A DNA stretch of 64,000 nt from Flavobacteriaceae bacterium PS02337 (GCA_029959285.1 JASCOE010000020.1:1-64000), one strand, 5' to 3'. Shown: positions 26,250-36,062, counted from the first letter of the stretch. Numbers and translations are program-made. The notes: generated from the letters alone by a model not told the origin.

Positions 26250-27173
26250 ATGAAATCTTTTAAATTTCTAGTCATTGCATTATTTAGTGTGATTACCTCC
26301 TGCACAATTGATAAAACAGATTACGAAGCCGAAATAGGCTCTGAAGTTTCTGAATATTATGAGTTTAGAGAAACCGTTTCCTTTACAAGCGGTAACTATA
26401 AAATCAGTATTGAAGCTTTAAACGGTACTTTTTATAAAGGTTATAATGAGCTTCATTTAAAAATTACTAATACACAGACCAGTCAGAACATAAGTACATC
26501 GGAAGTAACTTTTTTACCCATTATGACTGCCGCTGATGGAAGCAAAACTTCCTGTCCGCACCAGTATAATCTTCAATACGATGCGGTCAATAAATATTTC
26601 GCTGGATATTCCGTATTTACTAGTGAGAGTGTTACACCAGACAGCTGGAAATTATATGTAAGTTTTACCGCTGATAATCAGAAATATGAGATTAATAAAG
26701 ATGTGTCTGTGGCTAAACAGAGCAACAAAAATCTCAACATGACAACTTTTACAGGAAAAGATAACCAACAATATAGTATTGCGTTAGTTGCCCCCCAAAA
26801 ACCAACCGTTTCAGAAAATAAATTAACTGCAGGTATTTATAAATATAATAAACCAGCCAATGCAGCGGGAACTTTTCCGGATGCTTCTCAATTTTCTTAT
26901 TCAGAAGTAAGCGGTTACACTTTAAAATTAGATCCAAGAATGCCTGAACCATCAATGGGAAATCACTCTTCGCCAAACAATCAGGATCTGACGCAGCAAA
27001 ATGATGGTTTGTACCACGGAGTTGTCAATTATACCATGACAGGAAACTGGACATTGAATTTAATTATGATGAATCAAAATGGACTGATTATCAAAGGAAC
27101 TGTAGTTCCAACAGATTTTACGCCGGGAGTTGAAGGTGTAAAAAGTGAACTTTATATTGATACATTATTCTAA
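26250..27173 (+). CDS. Lipoprotein of the copper-uptake locus
   Basis: A 307-residue lipoprotein (lipobox VITSC, Cys18) predicted to be envelope-anchored. The body looks like two Ig-like beta domains (YKISIEALNGTFYKGYNELHL, SYSEVSGYTLKLDPRMPEPSMGNHSSPNN). The block MPEPSMGNHSSP with Met and His is reminiscent of copper-chaperone-type (YtkA/FixH-like) domains. It is encoded 4 nt upstream of the TonB receptor start and is clearly part of the same operon. Role inferred: surface or periplasmic copper binding for the receptor. Confidence 0.7.
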   Translation: MKSFKFLVIALFSVITSCTIDKTDYEAEIGSEVSEYYEFRETVSFTSGNYKISIEALNGTFYKGYNELHLKITNTQTSQNISTSEVTFLPIMTAADGSKTSCPHQYNLQYDAVNKYFAGYSVFTSESVTPDSWKLYVSFTADNQKYEINKDVSVAKQSNKNLNMTTFTGKDNQQYSIALVAPQKPTVSENKLTAGIYKYNKPANAAGTFPDASQFSYSEVSGYTLKLDPRMPEPSMGNHSSPNNQDLTQQNDGLYHGVVNYTMTGNWTLNLIMMNQNGLIIKGTVVPTDFTPGVEGVKSELYIDTLF

Positions 27174-27177
27174 AAAC

Positions 27178-29157
27178 ATGAAATATATAATAATGTTACT
27201 TTTTTTGGGATTGTCAGTAACAGCTCAAAACACACATGCACATCAAGACAGCATTAAAAATTTAGAAGAAGTACAAGTAAAGAGCGCAGCCAAAAAGAAA
27301 ATAGAAACCGAAATGAAAATGGCTGTTTCAGTTGATGAATTTTTGTCATCATCAGATAATATCAGTTTCATAAAACGTGGCGCTTATGCTTGGGAACCAC
27401 TGCTAAATAATATGAGCAGCGAACGCTCTACGGTTACCATTGACGGAATGCACGTTTTTGGTGCCTGTACCGATAAAATGGATCCGATAACGTCTTATGT
27501 AGAAAGCAATAATCTTTCGACAATTGATATAAAGTCGGGGCAGGAAGGAAGTCTTCACGGTGCAACTGTCGCGGGAAGTATCGATTTAAAAAGAAAAAGC
27601 ACGCCGTTTGGTCTCGCTAAAAAATGGAACGGTGCCTACCAAACTGGATTTGAATTTAATAATAAACAGTTTTTTAATCTTGGAAATGTCTCTTATTCGG
27701 GCGAAAAATTTGTAGCCGATGGAAGTATTTCCTATCGAAAAGCAGACGATTATTATGATGGAAATAATGACCTAGTAAGACATTCACAATATAAAAAGTT
27801 CAACACTTCATTAGGTTTCGCTTATAAAACAAGTGATTTATCGGCGGTAAGACTCGATGCTATTTTTGATATGGCAAAAGATGTCGGCTATCCTGCATTA
27901 CCAATGGATCTATCGCTTTCACGCGCGCTGATTACATCGGCTTCTTATAAACAATTATTTGAAGAAGGATTAATAAAAGTTGTCGATACAAAAATATATT
28001 TTAATGCAATTGAGCATTATATGGATGATACGACCCGTCCTGAAAACCTAGTTCATATGGATATGCCGGGCTGGAGTACAACTTACGGATTGGTTTCTAA
28101 AGCAAATGCAAAAAGAAATAATTATTCGTCTGAAATACAGTTGAATGCTTACGATAATTTGTCGATTGCAGAAATGAGAATGTATCCCCAGGATCGAAGC
28201 AATAGAACCATGTTTGCTTACAGCTGGCCGTGGGTTACGACTCGTTATGCAGGATTATCTATGAATAATTCCTGGGATCTTTCAGATAAAAGTCAGGTGA
28301 ATTTAGGAGGTTCTTTGGGGGTAAATTACAATTACTCGAAATACGTAGAATTCAATTGGATTTTTCATCCCGGCGCACCGCAGGAACAAACAAGATTTTT
28401 ACCGAGTCTTCACGCAGGTTATAATCTGGATATTGATCATTTTAATTTCTCTATTGGAACGGGTTACGGACACAGAGCACCTTCGGTTTCTGAAGGTTAC
28501 GGATATTATATCTACAATAGTTTTGATCGTTACGATTATATCGGAAATCCGAATTTGAAAAATGAAATTTCGTATGAAGGAAATGCAAGCGCAGGTTTTA
28601 AAAACGAGAGATTAAGTATTCAGGGAAAAATTAATTACTTCTACATTGAGAATTATATCATTGGAAGAGTTTTAAGTATGGGAAGTCCGATGAACTATCA
28701 ATCTGTTGGTGTAAAAGGGTATACTTCACTAGATTATGCCACACTTTTAAATATGTCGATGAATGCAAGTTATGATATTTTGCCGCATTTACATTGGAAA
28801 GGAACACTTACATACGCACGCGGCATGGATGATAAAGGAGGGAATCTGCCTTTTATTCGTCCACTTAGTTATCAGACTTCGCTTCATTTTATGCATAAAA
28901 ATTTCGGAATACAGACTTCTGTAAATGGTGATTTTGAACAGATTAATTACAGCCCGGAATATGGAGAAGATTTAACTTCAGCCTATACAATCTGGAATAT
29001 TTCTGCAAATTATAGTTTCAAAATCAATAAAATAAAAACTGTTGTGCAAGTCGGGGCAGAGAATTTATTAAACGAATATTACAGCACTTATGCCGACTGG
29101 GGAAATATTCCCAGAATGGGACGTAATATTTTCACGTCTTTAAAATTCAACTTCTAA
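27178..29157 (+). CDS. OprC/NosA-like TonB-dependent copper receptor
   Basis: An outer-membrane receptor of 659 residues from ATG 27178; the longer frame from 27145 overlaps the lipoprotein gene and spoils the signal peptide (MKYIIMLLFLGLSVTAQN). The plug holds the segment GMHVFGACTDKMDPITSY near residues 90-105, matching the GAC-x-x-(R/K)MDP-x-TSY signature of NosA/OprC copper receptors. There is no SusC-type N-terminal domain. A barrel follows and ends in an aromatic residue (SLKFNF). Neighbours MbnP and MbnH support copper uptake. Confidence 0.82.
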   Translation: MKYIIMLLFLGLSVTAQNTHAHQDSIKNLEEVQVKSAAKKKIETEMKMAVSVDEFLSSSDNISFIKRGAYAWEPLLNNMSSERSTVTIDGMHVFGACTDKMDPITSYVESNNLSTIDIKSGQEGSLHGATVAGSIDLKRKSTPFGLAKKWNGAYQTGFEFNNKQFFNLGNVSYSGEKFVADGSISYRKADDYYDGNNDLVRHSQYKKFNTSLGFAYKTSDLSAVRLDAIFDMAKDVGYPALPMDLSLSRALITSASYKQLFEEGLIKVVDTKIYFNAIEHYMDDTTRPENLVHMDMPGWSTTYGLVSKANAKRNNYSSEIQLNAYDNLSIAEMRMYPQDRSNRTMFAYSWPWVTTRYAGLSMNNSWDLSDKSQVNLGGSLGVNYNYSKYVEFNWIFHPGAPQEQTRFLPSLHAGYNLDIDHFNFSIGTGYGHRAPSVSEGYGYYIYNSFDRYDYIGNPNLKNEISYEGNASAGFKNERLSIQGKINYFYIENYIIGRVLSMGSPMNYQSVGVKGYTSLDYATLLNMSMNASYDILPHLHWKGTLTYARGMDDKGGNLPFIRPLSYQTSLHFMHKNFGIQTSVNGDFEQINYSPEYGEDLTSAYTIWNISANYSFKINKIKTVVQVGAENLLNEYYSTYADWGNIPRMGRNIFTSLKFNF

Positions 29158-29162
29158 TAAAA

Positions 29163-29525
29163 ATGAAAAAAGTTTTTAGTTTCACAATGACAATGTTGTT
29201 TCTGCTGGTTTCTTTTCAGCAGGGATTGATTATTGTGCACTTTAAACTCAATCAGAAAAATATTGAACAGGAATTTTGTGTAAACAAGGCAAAGCCAGAA
29301 ATGCAGTGTCATGGTAAATGTCATCTAAAGAAAGAATTAGAAAAATCAGATCCTGTCGATTTGGAGCTTACCAGTATTGGCAAAAAGATTGACATCGCAT
29401 TGCTTTCAAATTTTGATTTTACAATTCGTGTTGTAAAGGTTATGAATTCTAATAAAGTATTAATTTATAAGGAACTGGAACTGCTAGAGCCATACCTTGA
29501 GATTTTTGTACCCCCGCCTATTTAA
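29163..29525 (+). CDS. Small exported three-cysteine protein (copy 2)
   Basis: A 120-residue paralogue of the protein at 25559. It has a signal/membrane segment (FTMTMLFLLVSFQQGLIIV), then FKLNQKNIEQEFCV, eight residues, and CHGKCHLKK. The C-terminal tail ends FVPPPI, comparable with the FHPP tail of copy 1. It is 5 nt after the copper receptor and 58 nt before MbnP, so it is a full member of the copper operon. Probable copper-binding or disulfide partner; function not known. Confidence 0.7.
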   Translation: MKKVFSFTMTMLFLLVSFQQGLIIVHFKLNQKNIEQEFCVNKAKPEMQCHGKCHLKKELEKSDPVDLELTSIGKKIDIALLSNFDFTIRVVKVMNSNKVLIYKELELLEPYLEIFVPPPI

Positions 29526-29583
29526 TTATTGGTTATCCCGCATAAATTAAGTAAGTAGAATTACAAAAATTAAATCAAAAGAA

Positions 29584-30450
29584 ATGCAAAATTTAAAAAA
29601 ATACCTTTTATTATCAATAGTCTCTTTGGCATTCGTATCGTGTTCAAGTGATGATGACAATCCTGTGGCAAATAATGTAACACTGGAATTCAATAATACT
29701 TTCAAAAATACCACTATTGTGCTGGGTAATGCAGCTTCAACATCAGCATCGGCAAATACTTCTGCGACAGGACAAGTACATCATTTCTCGGAGCTTAAAT
29801 ATGTAATCAGCAACATTCGTCTTGTAAAAGACAATGGAGACGAAGTTCCATACAACGTAAATGATCTGGATAAAGGAGCGACCGTAATCGATCAGGCCAA
29901 AACGGCTTCATTAAGTTATGTTTTAAGTAATATACCTTCTGGGACTTACAAGCAGATTAAATTTGGTTTAGGGATTAAACCAGAGCAAAATGCTTTAGAT
30001 CAGGTTAGATTTCCTAATTTCTATGCGGCGGCGGGAGCTAACGACACAGAAATGATGTGGGAATGGGGAAGCGGCTACCGTTTTACAAAAGTAGAAGGCT
30101 TTTATGATACTGATAATAAAACAATGTCAATTCATACCGGAAGCACAGTTGCAGGAACTGCTCCAAACTATACCCAGGGCGTAAATGCTTACAGGGATAT
30201 TACCTTAAATCTTACTGCTAATGCAGTTGTTGGAAGCCAGGCGCCAAAAATCAAAATTAAGGCAGATTTTGATAAATTGTTAAGCGGAAAAACAAATACA
30301 ATTACATTGTCTACAGGAACAGGGATGGATGACAATGCAACGCCAAATATTCACACTGCCGCACAAATGGTAAAGTTTGTTGATAATTTGGGAGGAAACG
30401 GATCAAGTGATATCTCGGGAATGTTTTCTGTTACAAGCGTAGAAAACTAA
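29584..30450 (+). CDS. MbnP-family copper-binding lipoprotein
   Basis: A 288-residue lipoprotein (lipobox FVSC, Cys19) of the MbnP family. It has the beta-sandwich motifs LKYVISNIRLVKDNG, IPSGTYKQIKFGLGI and the family hallmark MMWEWGSGYRFTKVEG, containing Trp159 and Trp161. In characterised MbnP, the partner MbnH oxidises a tryptophan to kynurenine to create the copper site. The partner gene follows 65 nt downstream. The substrate tryptophan in this protein cannot be picked with certainty from sequence. Confidence 0.85.
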   Translation: MQNLKKYLLLSIVSLAFVSCSSDDDNPVANNVTLEFNNTFKNTTIVLGNAASTSASANTSATGQVHHFSELKYVISNIRLVKDNGDEVPYNVNDLDKGATVIDQAKTASLSYVLSNIPSGTYKQIKFGLGIKPEQNALDQVRFPNFYAAAGANDTEMMWEWGSGYRFTKVEGFYDTDNKTMSIHTGSTVAGTAPNYTQGVNAYRDITLNLTANAVVGSQAPKIKIKADFDKLLSGKTNTITLSTGTGMDDNATPNIHTAAQMVKFVDNLGGNGSSDISGMFSVTSVEN

Positions 30451-30515
30451 AATTACATTTCAAAACCGTCTGAATTTTTACAAGTTAGACGGTTCTGTTT
30501 TTAAACTCATTTATA

Positions 30516-31532
30516 ATGAAAAAAATAATCGGTATCCTATTGCTTTCATTATTGGCAGCATCTTGCAGCAATGATGACTCTGATATGATTTCTATTGATA
30601 ATCCAGAAATCTCACTAAATATTCCATCGGGGTTTCCAGAGCTGAATACTTTTGTGAGTCAAAATAAGCCTACTAAATATGGTGTGGAATTAGGCAAGAA
30701 ACTTTTTTCTGAAAAAAGGTTTAGTGCAGATAATACCATTTCCTGCTCCACCTGTCATATTCAGGAAAATGCTTTTGCAGACGGGCATGCACAAGCCATC
30801 GGAATTCAAGGCAGAATCGGACTTCGTAATACGCCATCCATTCAAAATTTAGCTTTTATGAAGTTTTACAATTGGGATGGAAGTAAGCTCCAATTAGAAA
30901 ATCAGCCGCTGGTTCCTATTATAACCCATGAAGAAATGGATTCGTCTATTTTGGAAGTTATTGGTAAAATTAAAGATGATGCGGTTTACAAAGATTTGTT
31001 CAAAAAAGCATTTGGAGATGAGAACATTACGCCAGACAGAATCTTTAAAAGTATTGCGCAGTTTGAGTATACTTTAATTTCTGCCAATAGCAAATATGAT
31101 AAAGTAAAACGAAATGAAGTCTCTTTTACAGCAAGCGAACTGCAGGGTTATCAAACCTTTCAGCAAAAATGCGCCAGCTGTCATGCAGGAGAATTGTTTA
31201 CCGATCAGAGCTTTAGAAATATTGGATTTCCAATAAATAAGGATACCAATGAAGCTGGGCGTGGCAGGGTAACAGGCATTCCTTCTGATTTTATGAGTTT
31301 TCGTATTCCTACTTTAAGAAACATTGAATACACGGCTCCTTATGGAAGTTTTGGACAGTTTGCTGATTTAGAATCGGTTATAAACTATTTTGACAATGGG
31401 GTTTTGGATGCTGGGAACCTGGATCCGATTTTTAAAAATAATGGTAAACGAATTCCGCTCACCGAAGAGGAAAAAAATAATCTTATTGCGTTTATGAAAA
31501 CTTTAAGTGACAGTGAGTTCTTAGAAAATTAG
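30516..31532 (+). CDS. MbnH-type di-heme cytochrome c peroxidase family protein
   Basis: This 338-residue lipoprotein (lipobox AASC) has two c-type heme motifs, CSTCH with Cys77/Cys80/His81 and CASCH with Cys219/Cys222/His223. It belongs to the bacterial di-heme peroxidase superfamily (AFADGHAQAIGIQGRIGLRNTPS, FRIPTLRNIEYTAPYGS). The adjacency to MbnP identifies it as MbnH-like, predicted to use peroxide to oxidise a tryptophan of MbnP rather than acting as a general peroxidase. It is the last gene of the copper operon. Confidence 0.85.
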   Translation: MKKIIGILLLSLLAASCSNDDSDMISIDNPEISLNIPSGFPELNTFVSQNKPTKYGVELGKKLFSEKRFSADNTISCSTCHIQENAFADGHAQAIGIQGRIGLRNTPSIQNLAFMKFYNWDGSKLQLENQPLVPIITHEEMDSSILEVIGKIKDDAVYKDLFKKAFGDENITPDRIFKSIAQFEYTLISANSKYDKVKRNEVSFTASELQGYQTFQQKCASCHAGELFTDQSFRNIGFPINKDTNEAGRGRVTGIPSDFMSFRIPTLRNIEYTAPYGSFGQFADLESVINYFDNGVLDAGNLDPIFKNNGKRIPLTEEEKNNLIAFMKTLSDSEFLEN

Positions 31533-31615
31533 TTCTGAAATTATGGATTACAACATATTAAAATGTTAATGAACATGGGGTCAGATTCAATTAGGAAAAT
31601 TTTAATGCGCCGGGG

Positions 31616-31835
31616 TTATCCGTTTATTTTTTGCTTATGGTACTGCTTTAGCCATTTTTTCATTCGCTTTAAGAGCTGCACTTCTTTAGGGTCGCCTTCC
31701 GGATTAGAAAGCCCCGTGATGGTCCTTTGGAAATAAAACTTTTTATCCTCAAAGACGCAGGTGAGTTTTGGCGCCTCGTTATGGGTTCGCCAGCCATTGG
31801 CCGGGTCCGGTGTTTTTAATTTCGAATTTCTTCAT
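31616..31835 (-). pseudogene. Frameshifted small gene of unknown function
   Basis: On the minus strand, ATG 31835 begins MKKFEIKN, then the frame runs into a stop (GQWLANP). A second frame from about 31808 is fully open to 31616 (ANGWRTHNEAPKLTC, FEDKKFYFQRTITGLSN, EGDPKEVQLLKRMKKWLK) and has no start codon of its own. A one-base shift around 31805-31810 would join them into a protein of about 70 residues. It is a hydrophilic protein with no family recognised. Confidence 0.5.
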
Positions 31836-32045
31836 TTTTGAAAATCTTCATAACAGGCTCAGTTGTTGCTGTGCTGTTATTGTTTTAGGCTGTTTTGTAC
31901 TCCGTATTGTAAAGGGCAAAATTAGGGCATTACCGGGTTAGTCTGTTATATAATTTACGGACGTGCAGTGTTTTTTTTATGCTATACTATTTTTCTGTAA
32001 TATACAGCAGACAAAAATTATTAAATTAGAAATGCAATAGTTAAA

Positions 32046-32816
32046 GTGATTATTACCTATTATTTTGGCGATTCAAAAAAAGATCAATTTGATTATTTAT
32101 TTTCACGTACCTTAGATATCATAAAAAAATATGTTTTGAAAGTAAGAAAGAACTGGATTTCGAAAGTTGACAGCCATATACGGCTGTATATTTCAATAGG
32201 CACAGGAATTGGCGTTTTTTTTATTCTGGGAGATCTTCAAAAAGCGTCTATACACTGGATGGCTTCCTGGCTGGCGTTCTCAGGTATGTTTCTGTTTTTA
32301 TCCTGGATGACCATTTTTAAATGTCATCCTAAAGAACTTCACAAAATAGCTGAAAAGCAGGATTCGGGCCGATCTCTAATTATGATTTTAATTTTACTGG
32401 CCTCACTGGTCAGCATGATTGCCATAATTTTATTTTATAAAACTTCAGCAGAGATGAAAGGCGCCGAACTGACGATCCATATTTTATTGACGATCTTCTC
32501 AGCCATATTTGCATGGTGGCTAGTACACACCACTTTTACTTTTAAATATGCGCACCTTTATTATGCAGTAGGGGAGGAAAAAGAAGGCAGGCAGGTATTC
32601 GGGGGTCTTGATTTTCCTGATGAAAGTACTCCTGACTATCTGGATTTTTGTTATTTTTCATTTGTGCTTGGAACTACCTTTCAGGTGTCAGACGTAAATA
32701 TTACAGCCCGCCATATACGAAGGATTGCACTGCTGCATGGATTGCTCTCCTTCTTTTTTAATACCATCATTTTAGCTCTCAGCATCAATATAATTGCCGG
32801 GCTGATTCAAAAATAA
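32046..32816 (+). CDS. DUF1345 family membrane protein (copy 1)
   Basis: A multi-pass membrane protein of up to 256 residues with the DUF1345 pattern (WLAFSGMFLFLSWMTIFKCHPKELHKIAEKQDSGR, FKYAHLYY, GGLDFPDESTPDYLDFCYFSFVLGTTFQVSDV). Four or five helices are predicted. It lacks an ATG at the front: the frame opens with GTG at 32046, and a TTG (before KVRKNWIS) would give a start closer to that of the paralogue at 53346. Function unknown; the paralogue sits in an envelope-lipid operon. Confidence 0.8.
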   Translation: MIITYYFGDSKKDQFDYLFSRTLDIIKKYVLKVRKNWISKVDSHIRLYISIGTGIGVFFILGDLQKASIHWMASWLAFSGMFLFLSWMTIFKCHPKELHKIAEKQDSGRSLIMILILLASLVSMIAIILFYKTSAEMKGAELTIHILLTIFSAIFAWWLVHTTFTFKYAHLYYAVGEEKEGRQVFGGLDFPDESTPDYLDFCYFSFVLGTTFQVSDVNITARHIRRIALLHGLLSFFFNTIILALSINIIAGLIQK

Positions 32817-32919
32817 CCTTTGGTTAGATTAAAAGTGGAGCGATAGAACATAAGAAAACTAATAATCTTAGTCAATTTCAGCGGGAATTTCTAATCTGCT
32901 GTCTCAAGAAACTGTAAAG

Positions 32920-32967
32920 TAAACAGGGAGCAGCCATCTTTATTCGATGATGTCTGCTCCCTGTTTA
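32920..32967. terminator. Bidirectional intrinsic terminator
   Basis: A perfect 14-bp stem (32920-32933 with 32954-32967) with a 20-nt loop stands between the DUF1345 gene (+) and the P-type ATPase gene (-). The outer ends are AT-rich, giving T-tracts in both directions. Confidence 0.8.
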
Positions 32968-33061
32968 TAAAATGTAAATACTATCTTTTTGCGTAAATAA
33001 TAATGATTTTCCAGCTGCTTTAATTTTGTAAATACCAGTAATGTTCCGCCGGTTATTGTTA

Positions 33062-35062
33062 TTACATTTTTAACCGCTGTATCCTGACAGCGTTTAAGAT
33101 AGCTATAAGAGATACCCCGACATCAGCGATTACCGCTTCCCAAAGCGTAGCCACACCTCCGGCACCTAATGCCAGAACTATTACTTTAACCACCATTGCA
33201 AGGATTATATTCTGCCACACAATTTTCTTAGTTAGTTTTCCAATTTTAATGGCAGTAACAATTTTAGAGGGCTGGTCGTTTTGTATCACGATATCTGCTG
33301 TTTCAATTGTGGCATCACTACCAAGTCCTCCCATAGCTATGCCTGCATCTGCCAGAGCCACAACGGGAGCATCATTTACACCATCACCGACAAAGGCAAT
33401 TTTCTTCCCTTCATTTTTCAGTGCCGTTACTTTCTCCACTTTTCCTTCCGGGAGTAAATCCCCATAAGCATTGTCTATTCCAAGATTTTTGGAAACTTCA
33501 TCCACAACGGTCTGTTTGTCTCCGGAAAGCATTACGGTTTGTATTTTTAAATCATGAAGATCTTTGATCGCTTTTGGGGCATCTTCCTTTATTTTATCTG
33601 CAATTGTAATGTGCCCCTTGTACTGTTGGTCAATGGCAAGCACTACAATAGTATAGACAATAGCATCGACCTCAGACGGATATTCGATGTTAAATTTTTT
33701 CATCAGCTTGGTATTTCCGGCAAGTACTTCTTTTCCATCAATAGTCCCTTTAAGACCATGACCGGAAATTTCCTCTACATTGGAAATCTTTACGCCTTTA
33801 ATAGTGTCTTTGCCAGCATGTTCTACAACTGCAAGCCCGATAGGATGGGTGGACTGGCTTTCGATAGCAGCCGCATATTTAAGGAGTTCATCTTTTTCTA
33901 TCTCTTTTGTATTGATTTCCTGTACTTTAAAGATACCTTCGGTGAGCGTTCCGGTTTTATCCATGACCACTACATTGATTTCAGTCATCACGTCAAGGAA
34001 GTTTGAACCTTTAAATAAAATACCATTTCGGGAGGCAAGTCCTATTCCGCCAAAATAACCCAAAGGTATTGAAACCACAAGGGCACAAGGGCAGCTGATC
34101 ACAAGAAATACCAAAGCCCTGTAGAACCAGACATTAAACTCGTAAGGGTCTACAAAGAGGTAAGGAGCAAAACAGACTGCGACAGCAAGGACAAAAACAA
34201 TAGGTGTGTATACTTTTGCAAATCTGCTTATAAAGAGCTGTGTCTGTGATTTACGAGAGGTGGCATCCTGAACCATTTCAAGGATTTTGCTAAGCTTGCT
34301 GTCCTGAAAAAGCGAAGTCACCTTTACTTCGGCAACCGTATTTAGATTAATCATTCCGGCGTAAATCTGCTCTCCTTTATTTTTTGTATCAGGCTTGCTT
34401 TCCCCAGTCAGGGCTGCTGTATTAAAGGAAGCCTTTTCGGAAATCAATTCGCCGTCCAGGGCTACTTTCTCACCGGGTTTTATCTGAATGATTTCACCAG
34501 GTTTTACTTCTTTTGGATCGACAACCACAAAGTTGCCGTCCCGCTGCACGGCAACTTGATCGGGCCTGATGTCCAAAAGCGCCTTAATGCTTCTTTTCGC
34601 GCGGTTGACCGCTGCGTCCTGAAACCATTCCCCTATGGAATAAAATGCCATCACTGCAACACCCTCGCTATAGGATCCAATGGCAAAAGCACCGATAGTG
34701 GCAACGCTCATTAAGAAAAATTCATTAAAAAAGTCGAATCTTTTGGCCTTTCTGTAAGCCATATATAAAACGTTGTAACCTGCAAGGAGATATGCTGCGG
34801 TAAATATTATAAGGTCAGCCGGAAAGGCCGGGACCAACTCAAACCCGAATTCAAGTACTAGCATTACCACAAGTATAACTATGGCAAGCAGAAGCTGCCA
34901 GTGGCTTTTCCATCCTGAATCAGTATCTTCTGCTCCGTGGTTGTGACCGTCATCATCCGAGTGCATTTCTTCCTGCTGGACAGCCGTTACTTTTTCGTTT
35001 TCTTTTGGATCTCCGGCAGGAGTTCCATTTGGAGTATCTGTATTTTGTTTCTTTTCAATCAT
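33062..35062 (-). CDS. CPC-type heavy-metal translocating P-type ATPase
   Basis: A 666-residue P1B pump that exports divalent metal ions with ATP. Visible motifs are SCPCALV near residue 323 (metal-binding CPC in helix 6), DKTGT with Asp near 367 (phosphorylation), the HP motif STHPIGLAVVEHA and GDGVNDAPVVALADAGIAMG. The N-terminus lacks a ferredoxin-like metal domain; instead it is short, acidic and His-containing (HSDDDGHNHGAEDTD). The type fits Zn/Cd/Pb (ZntA/CadA-like) export, but Co is possible. It ends the minus-strand metal operon. Confidence 0.9.
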   Translation of the reverse strand: MIEKKQNTDTPNGTPAGDPKENEKVTAVQQEEMHSDDDGHNHGAEDTDSGWKSHWQLLLAIVILVVMLVLEFGFELVPAFPADLIIFTAAYLLAGYNVLYMAYRKAKRFDFFNEFFLMSVATIGAFAIGSYSEGVAVMAFYSIGEWFQDAAVNRAKRSIKALLDIRPDQVAVQRDGNFVVVDPKEVKPGEIIQIKPGEKVALDGELISEKASFNTAALTGESKPDTKNKGEQIYAGMINLNTVAEVKVTSLFQDSKLSKILEMVQDATSRKSQTQLFISRFAKVYTPIVFVLAVAVCFAPYLFVDPYEFNVWFYRALVFLVISCPCALVVSIPLGYFGGIGLASRNGILFKGSNFLDVMTEINVVVMDKTGTLTEGIFKVQEINTKEIEKDELLKYAAAIESQSTHPIGLAVVEHAGKDTIKGVKISNVEEISGHGLKGTIDGKEVLAGNTKLMKKFNIEYPSEVDAIVYTIVVLAIDQQYKGHITIADKIKEDAPKAIKDLHDLKIQTVMLSGDKQTVVDEVSKNLGIDNAYGDLLPEGKVEKVTALKNEGKKIAFVGDGVNDAPVVALADAGIAMGGLGSDATIETADIVIQNDQPSKIVTAIKIGKLTKKIVWQNIILAMVVKVIVLALGAGGVATLWEAVIADVGVSLIAILNAVRIQRLKM

Positions 35063-35112
35063 AATATAGTTTTTATTGCAGTATTACAAAATACCGCGCG
35101 GTTATCATATAA

Positions 35113-35994
35113 CTAGTTAATGTAGTAGTAGGAGTTTATTTGAACTGGCGGTACGGCTGTATCGCTGCAGATTTCCTTTATATTGTTTTCTATAACCGCG
35201 CAGAGTGCTGTCATAGGTATGTCCGTAGGACTGTTCTCAAATGGGTCCTGCATAATTATGGCTGTTTTTTCCACAGCTATGAGCATTGAGAATATCACAA
35301 GAGTAAGGACAATTTCAAGTGCGGGAAAACTGTCTTCAAGTCCAAAGGGAAGAATAGAGGTGAGAAGGTAAATCAGAAAGTGAATCAGCAGGCTGTAGGA
35401 TTTTGGAAACACTGTGTTTTTAATCCTTTCGCATTTTCCCATAGCATCATTCAGGCGCGCAATGGTAGTATCGATCTGCACCTGCTTATTGTCATTTATG
35501 CTGAAATTTTTTGATATCATTGCCAGCTGGTCGGCGTGCCTGTTCAAAAGTTCGGCAGGAACATTATTTGCCATTATATTGTGCTGCTCAAGATAAGACA
35601 CAACACGCTGGGAGAATGGAATTTTTCTCAGGCTTTCCGATAAGGCAAAACACCAGATAACCTGTCTTTGGGCAAATTCTTTTAAGTCATTTTCAGATTC
35701 AGGCATAAATTGCTTGACCTGTCTAATGAGTGTCCGGGAATCATTGACAATTTCTCCCCATACTTTTCTTGCTTCCCACCAGCGGTCATATGACTGTGCG
35801 GTACGAAAAGCCAGAAGTAATCCCACAATAGTACCCATAATACTGGTTATGGGAAGAGGTATTGCAATTTCCCGCAGTATGGTATTATGATCTAGTGTAC
35901 CTATTACCAAAGCATAAGCCATGACAGCGGCGATATCAAGCCAGATCGATTTAATAAAAAACAGTATGGAATTTTTGTTGTTTTTAACTAGCAT
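35113..35994 (-). CDS. Bestrophin family channel protein
   Basis: The 293-residue protein fits the bacterial bestrophin (RFP-TM, UPF0187) family with motifs SIWLDIAAVMAYAL, RTAQSYDRWWEARKVWGE and SRTLIRQ; four hydrophobic segments are visible. Bacterial bestrophins form pentameric ion channels. It is encoded 51 nt upstream of the P-type ATPase on the same strand and 69 nt after the MgtC-type gene. A role in ion balance during metal export is an inference. Confidence 0.87.
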   Translation of the reverse strand: MLVKNNKNSILFFIKSIWLDIAAVMAYALVIGTLDHNTILREIAIPLPITSIMGTIVGLLLAFRTAQSYDRWWEARKVWGEIVNDSRTLIRQVKQFMPESENDLKEFAQRQVIWCFALSESLRKIPFSQRVVSYLEQHNIMANNVPAELLNRHADQLAMISKNFSINDNKQVQIDTTIARLNDAMGKCERIKNTVFPKSYSLLIHFLIYLLTSILPFGLEDSFPALEIVLTLVIFSMLIAVEKTAIIMQDPFENSPTDIPMTALCAVIENNIKEICSDTAVPPVQINSYYYIN

Positions 35995-36062
35995 ATTATC
36001 AGATTTTTAGGTTTTGAGTTAAATTGGTTATCACGCAGGCCGGACCAATGATCTCAAATGAT

